A DNA stretch of 64,000 nucleotides, taken from contig NW_023501096.1 in NCBI RefSeq assembly GCF_014066305.1, forward strand, positions 62,001 to 126,000. The letters are read 5' to 3'. The stretch is from Letharia columbiana. Taxonomy: Eukaryota; Ascomycota; Lecanoromycetes; Lecanorales; Parmeliaceae. This document shows positions 58,396 to 64,000 of this stretch, piece by piece. Position 1 is the first letter of the stretch. Each line of letters opens with the position of its first letter. The notes beneath the pieces are model-generated. The model saw only the letters and a program-made list of their open reading frames with translations. It was not told the DNA's origin and ran no database searches. The position numbers and the translations under genes are program-made.

Positions 58396-60432
58396 ATGGC
58401 GTCTCCAAATGAGGTGAAGCTCTCAGAGCAGCAGTCTAGCAACAGCAACCCTACAACGCCAACCTCTCCCGTGGTGGTGGAGTTTCCAAGCGCAGAGATC
58501 GCTGGGGACCAAGCTCAAGAGGAAGATGAGGCAGCAGTCCTGACTCCGATGGCAGATGCTTCCGACACGGAGAACCGCCATTCTGAGCAGGTTCGAGGCG
58601 ACACCAATCGATTGGTCTCTGACACCGCAGTGATGGTCATATCAGCTGAAGCCATAAATCCACAACAACGGGCTCTTACGGAGGCTACCGAAGCGGTCCC
58701 TCCTCATCGGATTTCGAGCAATTCAGATGACCTAGGTGCCGATGACGCAGACCAATCAGACTTTAATGACGAAGAAGGCTCTGATACTGATCAGGATGGA
58801 ATCTGGGATTCGATTGATCTAGAACCAACGGCTCCCACGGGTGAGCAAGGCGGGAACTGTATCGCTGGCCATGGAGAGGCTCCCAGTTCCTTGATCCGAG
58901 AGGGAAGCACCAGCATTGTTGACAATATGGAAGAATACGTCATCGATGGCCCAACAATTATCGAGGGTGTGTTAATCGAGGATTCAGAAGACGACCGAAG
59001 GACACCAGCTTTGATTTCTTCTGAGCGCAGTGTGTGTGACGATCATAGGCCCATAACACCCACTGCAACTGGATTTTGCCATGACGATGGAGAACATGGC
59101 ACCTCAGAGGTAGGCACGCCAGCTGGCTCTGACCATGGCGACGAAGAGACTAGGGGCTCAGTGACGGTTACTTCAGCTGGTGCTGACAATGGTAACGGAG
59201 AGAGTAGCAGCTCAGTGATACCCGCTTCAGCTAGCCCTGACCATGGTGATGTGGAGAGCAGAGAACCGGAAATGGCCATGCTAGTGGGCTCCGAGCAAGC
59301 TGGTGAAATGAATGACGGTTCAGTATATGCTAGTGCTGCTTCCGAAGGTACCCCAGCTCCCAGCCAGGAGAATGATATCCCAGACGAATCAAGCTCGCCA
59401 ATGAAAGCAACTCCAAGTAACACCACCGAGGGAGGAGAGAACCAAGAAACCGCAGCCACACCAGCCGATGACGTTGGAGAAATCGCAAGCCAAGCTGATA
59501 CGGAGACCGATCATGGCCATGAGGTCGACTTGCTTGCCCCGGAGATCCCTGAATCTCCTTTACCCCCAACACTGCCGCTCGGTGGAGGTTCCAATCTCTT
59601 TGACATTGGAGAGGGAGAGGTCCAAGAACCCGCAACCGCGCCGACCCAAGAGCGTGAAGACGAAACCGCAAGCCAAGCTGATCTGGAATTCGATCATAGC
59701 CAAGAGGAGGTCATCCTGCATGCCTCTGAGATCCCCGAATCTCCTTTGCGGCCATCATCGCCGCTCGGTGAATATCTTGACGAGGGAGAGGCAGCACCTA
59801 ACCCTGTGGCTCGAGTTTCCATGCTCACCGGATATCGGAGACCAGAAGGAAGGGGCCTCAATGCTGGTGACAACACAGAACGCCACATTGGTGAAATCAC
59901 TGAGGATGTCGGCAACGATGAAGCCGACCAAGGAGCGTCCCAAGATCCAAACCCCACCAACCAAGACCAACCAATTACAGACGTACGCGACAAGGACGCG
60001 GAGACCGTTCATCTCAGGATCCAATATCTCGTCGAACGCTCCAAACGTTGCAAAGCCAGCATATGCATCCATGTCCTTTCTACCATTACCTACCGGTCTC
60101 TCGAACGAGTAATCTTGGACGCTCTTCGTCAGCACGGAGAGTTTAAGAATCCGCACCCCATTTACGCTGACGCGCAGATCTCTCGTCTAATAGCCGTCTT
60201 GACCGAGAAGACGGTCGATACGCCCGGATTTTGCAGGGAAAGGGAGCTTACAGATGAGAATCTGCAGAGCACTTTAGAGCTCATGACCAATAGGAGCATC
60301 TACGATGTTGTGAAGGTGCAATTTGTACCGGGGACGAATGGCGAAGTGAGGCCTAGGAAGGCGACTGGAAAGGTTATGGAAGATCTCGAAAAGTCGGTGG
60401 GCTCTGAAGACAGCGAGGCGAGGCCAGGATAG
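58396..60432 (+). CDS. Acidic repeat-containing protein with folded C-terminal tail
   Basis: Intronless, 678 aa from ATG 58396. Residues 1-530 are strongly acidic and disordered. They contain two repeat families: about four units of a roughly 22-residue Gly/Ser/Asp block between 230 and 320 (around SAGADNGNGESSSSVI and SASPDHGDVESREPE), and a two-copy block near 375-460 (IASQADTETDHGHE...EIPESPLPP versus TASQADLEFDHSQE...EIPESPLRP). The tail (about 535-650) turns ordinary: TVHLRIQYLVERSKRCKASI, CIHVLSTITYRSLERVILDA, KTVDTPGFCRERELTDENLQ. It probably folds. No family recognised. Confidence 0.75.
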   Translation: MASPNEVKLSEQQSSNSNPTTPTSPVVVEFPSAEIAGDQAQEEDEAAVLTPMADASDTENRHSEQVRGDTNRLVSDTAVMVISAEAINPQQRALTEATEAVPPHRISSNSDDLGADDADQSDFNDEEGSDTDQDGIWDSIDLEPTAPTGEQGGNCIAGHGEAPSSLIREGSTSIVDNMEEYVIDGPTIIEGVLIEDSEDDRRTPALISSERSVCDDHRPITPTATGFCHDDGEHGTSEVGTPAGSDHGDEETRGSVTVTSAGADNGNGESSSSVIPASASPDHGDVESREPEMAMLVGSEQAGEMNDGSVYASAASEGTPAPSQENDIPDESSSPMKATPSNTTEGGENQETAATPADDVGEIASQADTETDHGHEVDLLAPEIPESPLPPTLPLGGGSNLFDIGEGEVQEPATAPTQEREDETASQADLEFDHSQEEVILHASEIPESPLRPSSPLGEYLDEGEAAPNPVARVSMLTGYRRPEGRGLNAGDNTERHIGEITEDVGNDEADQGASQDPNPTNQDQPITDVRDKDAETVHLRIQYLVERSKRCKASICIHVLSTITYRSLERVILDALRQHGEFKNPHPIYADAQISRLIAVLTEKTVDTPGFCRERELTDENLQSTLELMTNRSIYDVVKVQFVPGTNGEVRPRKATGKVMEDLEKSVGSEDSEARPG

Positions 60433-60853
60433 CTGAAGTATTGGAAGCAACATCCGGGAAAACTGATGGAAGTTCTATGAGATGTTGAGGGCTCTGATAG
60501 ATCTGGTGTCTGCCGGAGTTTGACGATAATTTTGGTTTGCCTTTAGAAGTGCCCCGCGCTTACTGATCTGAAAGATACTCGCAAGCCCTGTCACTCATTA
60601 GCAATGAAACAACTTTACACTAAAGACTGTGGTCTTTCTCAGCTTGAGATCTGTTGATTTTTGACTCGTTCCCTGACCATGACATTCTGCGTTCTCAATT
60701 TCAAGGCAGATGAGAGGAACAATTGGAATGAACGGCCAAGGATAGACGTCCGACTCTGATGGTGCCAATGAAACGGTGGAAGGAATAATGTGCCAAATGT
60801 TACACTACTTAGCAGTGTACGCATATATCGAGACGAAGCGTGAAGAGACAATG
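60433..60853. other. Intergenic between convergent genes
   Basis: Likely 3' UTRs. Nothing else seen. Confidence 0.45.
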
Positions 60854-62715
60854 TCAAACAATCCAAAACCATATCCTCTCTAACAGATTCCTAGGTATGG
60901 AGGGTCCCATGTCCTCCTCTTCCTGTCGATCCGCTTCTTCTTTACCACTCCAAACATCCACCGTCTCGATTGACCGTATCCAAGGGGTTCGAGCCCACAG
61001 TTTATGTCCCAAATATAAAGTAAAAAACAGAGGCAGAGTGATATACGCTGCTAGGAAAGATGCTGCTGAGAAGTTGCTGGGGAAGAAAACTTGGAAGCCG
61101 TTGGTTAGGCACAGCAGAATGAGCATGATCATGGCAAAATAGCTTGTGTATGGTTGCCAGGGACTTTTGAACGGAATTGAGGAGAGAATGCCGTTGTAGG
61201 CGAGGGCTTTCCGGAAGCGCTGAAAAGTCTCTGTCAGCTCAGCCTGAGAGAGTGGGGGGGTAAAGAAGAGAGTACCAAGTATGTCATGAACATCACAACC
61301 CATGCGACGTAGCCGCCAATGGTCGTCAGGTTCAGAAACCAAGCAAACACAGTCGCCGATCCGCTTGAAACACTCAAGTACGCAAGACTCCCCAGCGCGG
61401 CTGTGGCAAAAACAGCAACGTATGGGACACCATTACAGCACTTGGTGAATATCTTTGGGGCTTGACCAGTCATCGCAAGGCTAAAAAGCGAGCGGCTACC
61501 TGCGTAGAGGAAGCTGTTTGCGGCACTCCAGGCTGAGGTTATGATCACTGCGTTGACGACATGATCCAAACCCTGAATCCCGGCTCTTTTGATACCAATG
61601 ACGAATGGGCTAGCACCTGCATTCGTTGTGCCACTGCTCACTGCTTGCAGGAGATCCGCATCGTTCGAGGCAATGATGACAGATACAACTAGTGTGCCCA
61701 AGATGTAGAAGACTATCAAGCGGTAAATGAAGCGCTTGCTCGCCTTGGGGATGTTGCGTCTTGGAGCCTCACTCTCACCGGCAGCAATGGTGATGGTTTC
61801 TGGCGAAAGTATGAACGCGAAGCCTGAGCGGATGAGTGAAGTCCAGAATGCGAGGAACTTGCCCGTATTCCCGAGTCCGGGCTTTGGGTAGCTATTGAAT
61901 GCTCCAGGATCATTCCAGTAGCGAAAGCCGAGTCGATCGTGATTGGGTCCACCACCGAAGAAGAGCACGATGCCGAGGATGATGAGGCCTAAAATAGCGA
62001 TGATCTTGATCGAGGCAAACCAGAACTCAGACTCGCCGTAGATGCGGACTGCAAAGACGTTGAGAAGAACAACAGTGATGAGTATAATGGTGATCCATGC
62101 TGCAACCGGTCTGTAAGAATGCTCTTGTCAGTATAGTATCTTTGTCTCAGTTGCCTCGAATACGTACACGGGATTGTCCCAATAGTCTATAACAACACTT
62201 GCAGCGGATATCTCAGCAGCCACCAGCATAGCATACGAATAGAAGTAATTCCAACCTGCTGCAAACGCCAAGGAAGGTTCGAAGAAGCGGTGGACATAAA
62301 ATGGCACTGAAGCTCCTTCGACCGGAAGATAAGTTGTCATCTCTGCCAGGCTTTGAACCACAATCCAAACGATAACTGATATGACAATGAAAGCTATACT
62401 CATTAGTGACCAGAACTTCAAGCCAGATTAGTGATACGTACACATGAACAGGGGTGCTGGTCCAGCCAAGGAAAGCGTTGTGCCTGTTCCGACAAAGAGT
62501 CCGGTACCGATGCTTCCTCCCAGAGCAATCAGCTGGATATGCCTACTCTTTAGGCCTCTGTGCGTCTGAAATGTGTACAGAATGCGACCCCTAGGCCTGA
62601 CTCCACTGCCTTCAACAGGCACCTGAGTTCCAATATTGCCGTCGTGGTGGGTATCCTGGAGCTCCGCGTCTAGCTCCATCTCTTCGACGGCATCGCTGTT
62701 CTTGGACCAAAACAT
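60854..62715 (-). CDS. Amino-acid permease (APC superfamily, YAT type)
   Basis: Four exons: 62715..62442, 62393..62168, 62110..61276 and 61219..60854 (566 aa, usual length). Introns are 48, 57 and 56 bp with gtacgt, gtacgt and gtactc donors; phases agree. The last join reads [16 protein letters not shown], matching the family. The motif [20 protein letters not shown] (TM1) is the amino-acid permease signature. [49 protein letters not shown] and [20 protein letters not shown] are further family blocks. About twelve membrane segments. Cytosolic N-tail is acidic; the C-tail ends IWFWIV. It imports amino acids with protons at the plasma membrane; specificity cannot be read from sequence. Confidence 0.93.
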
Positions 62716-63059
62716 CTTGTCGATAGACGGTGGGTGTCAACAAGATACTGAATTTTAAGCCCGACGTGCGGGAATCAGGTGAGTATAATGAAGGGGAGCT
62801 GGGCGAACTGGAGACAGCCTGGCCATGATAAATGATATGTATTGACATCTTGGCTTCTTGTTAGCCTATGATAAGGGAGTAACTGAATCTTGGAACAAGT
62901 CCAAGATGGGATTAGTTGAGAAGGTTTCTACGTAAGGTACAAGTAGTACCTACTTTATGTCACTTTGGAGAGCAAGCCAAGCTTTTGGGGGGCGCCTCCG
63001 GGGTCGGATCCTCGGATCGTGCGCCAAGCGGGATCTTATACAATATATACTTTAGACGG
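62716..63059. other. Permease upstream region
   Basis: Normal composition to about 63055, where the AT-rich island starts. Confidence 0.5.
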
Positions 63060-64000
63060 CGCAGGCTCACTAGAAAAAAAAAAAAAAAAATCTTTAATTT
63101 TTTTTTTCCTCTTTTCATTTTTCTTTTTACGATAACCTTATCTATCTATCTCTTTTATATGATATTCTACTTTCTACTAAGAGGATCTTATATATAATAC
63201 CTCTTTATAGTATTAATAATCGTTTATTTAAAGAATTAGAAGAGTATAAAGATAAGATTCTTAATTAAATTTATATAAAGTAATAAAAATAGTAGAAGAT
63301 TATTATCTAGCTAGTAGATAATAAAGATCTAAAGATTAATACTTATACGCTCTAATATTGATTAAAAGAATAGAACTCTTATTAGTAAGATTGTATAAAA
63401 GACTTCGAGTAATTACGAAGTCGAATTTAATATTTATTCTATAAAATTAGAGTTTTAAATAAAGAAATACTTATATAGCTAAAGTCTAAAGGCTTTTAAA
63501 TTATATCTCGAGATCTTATATAAATTAGAAAAGAGCTCGACTTTAAGCGATTAGAATTGAGTTAAGAAAAGAGAGAGTATATAAATAAAGTCTTATAAGG
63601 GTTAATTAAGTAGAAGCTTAATAAGAATATAATTTAGAGTTATAAACGAGGGTAATTAATAAAGTATTTTCGAAAACTAGAATATTTAGTTATAAGATAT
63701 TCTTTATATAAATTTAATTATCTCTATATATATTAAAGTATCTTAGAGATTATCTCTTTATCTAGTATCGTACGATTCTTCTTAATACTATTAATCGATA
63801 ATTTCGAGATATATAGCGAAAGCGAGGTAAATACGTCGTTTTTAATTTAAATCTAATATAATTTATAAATAATTATAATAAGCTTTTAGATTATAATATC
63901 GAGATCTATAGCGGAATAGACGACTATATCTAGTATATTCTATAGCTTATTATAGATATTATTAATCGTACGACTATTAATATTCTATAAGAATTTCTAG
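63060..64000. mobile_element. Second AT-rich RIP-like island, partial
   Basis: Base composition changes sharply at about 63055-63075. What follows is almost all A and T with TA-steps and scattered CG-containing words, and many TAG/TAA codons in every frame, like the interior of the MULE at 39-42 kb. The opening A-run followed by CTTTAATTTTTTTTTTC resembles the MULE left arm at 38650-38663. No terminal repeat or readable transposase was found; the element leaves the window. Confidence 0.55.

Overview
The window looks like chromosomal DNA of a filamentous ascomycete (Pezizomycotina). The evidence is genes broken by many short GT-AG introns (mostly 45-80 bp, several with a CTAAC or CTGAC branch site), typical fungal families (Zn2Cys6 factor, AA11-type LPMO, CYP52-like P450, fungal STAND/NLR protein, amino-acid permease) and AT-rich islands whose transposon genes are full of TAG/TAA stops, as left by repeat-induced point mutation (RIP). 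Exon joins were worked out by eye from splice motifs and reading-frame phase; no alignment was run.

Layout. 0-1.2 kb: 3' part of an ankyrin-repeat gene. 2.3-3.5 kb: secreted AA11-type LPMO (-). 4.9-5.8 kb: unknown protein. 6.0-13.8 kb: a stretch rich in ubiquitin-ligase-type genes: an F-box-like gene, a RING gene, an F-box gene and a frameshifted F-box gene. 15.0-16.6 kb: conserved fungal protein of unknown role. 17.5-19.4 kb: Zn2Cys6 transcription factor. 19.4-22.8 kb: no convincing gene. 22.8-24.9 kb: Sfl1-like heat-shock-factor-type regulator with an upstream ORF that overlaps its start codon. 25.3-26.0 kb: DUF3245-like basic protein. 27.8-28.8 kb: unknown four-exon gene. 30.1-32.8 kb: large Cys-rich secreted protein. 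35.1-36.7 kb: mitochondrial succinyl-CoA ligase beta subunit, convergent with a two-domain GFA/CENP-V protein (36.9-38.1 kb).

38.5-43.3 kb: a dead 4.7-kb Mutator-like (MULE) DNA transposon with 38-bp terminal inverted repeats, a probable 5-bp target duplication and a RIP-degraded transposase. 44.6-48.0 kb: STAND/NLR receptor (helical N-terminal domain, NB-ARC-like NTPase, TPR repeats) on the minus strand. Its first codons run into about 620 bp of homopolymer blocks (47.97-48.59 kb), which is most likely an assembly or sequencing artefact. 49.0-50.9 kb: divergent CYP52-like P450. 51.8-53.2 kb: kelch-repeat protein. 53.7-55.8 kb: large disordered protein. 56.2-56.9 kb: wreck of a 2-oxoglutarate/Fe(II) oxygenase gene. 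58.4-60.4 kb: acidic repeat protein with a folded tail. 60.9-62.7 kb: amino-acid permease (-). From 63.06 kb to the end: a second AT-rich RIP-like island running off the window.

There is no obvious single pathway or biosynthetic cluster. The notable local groupings are the F-box/RING neighbourhood and the NLR gene placed just beyond a RIP-degraded transposon.
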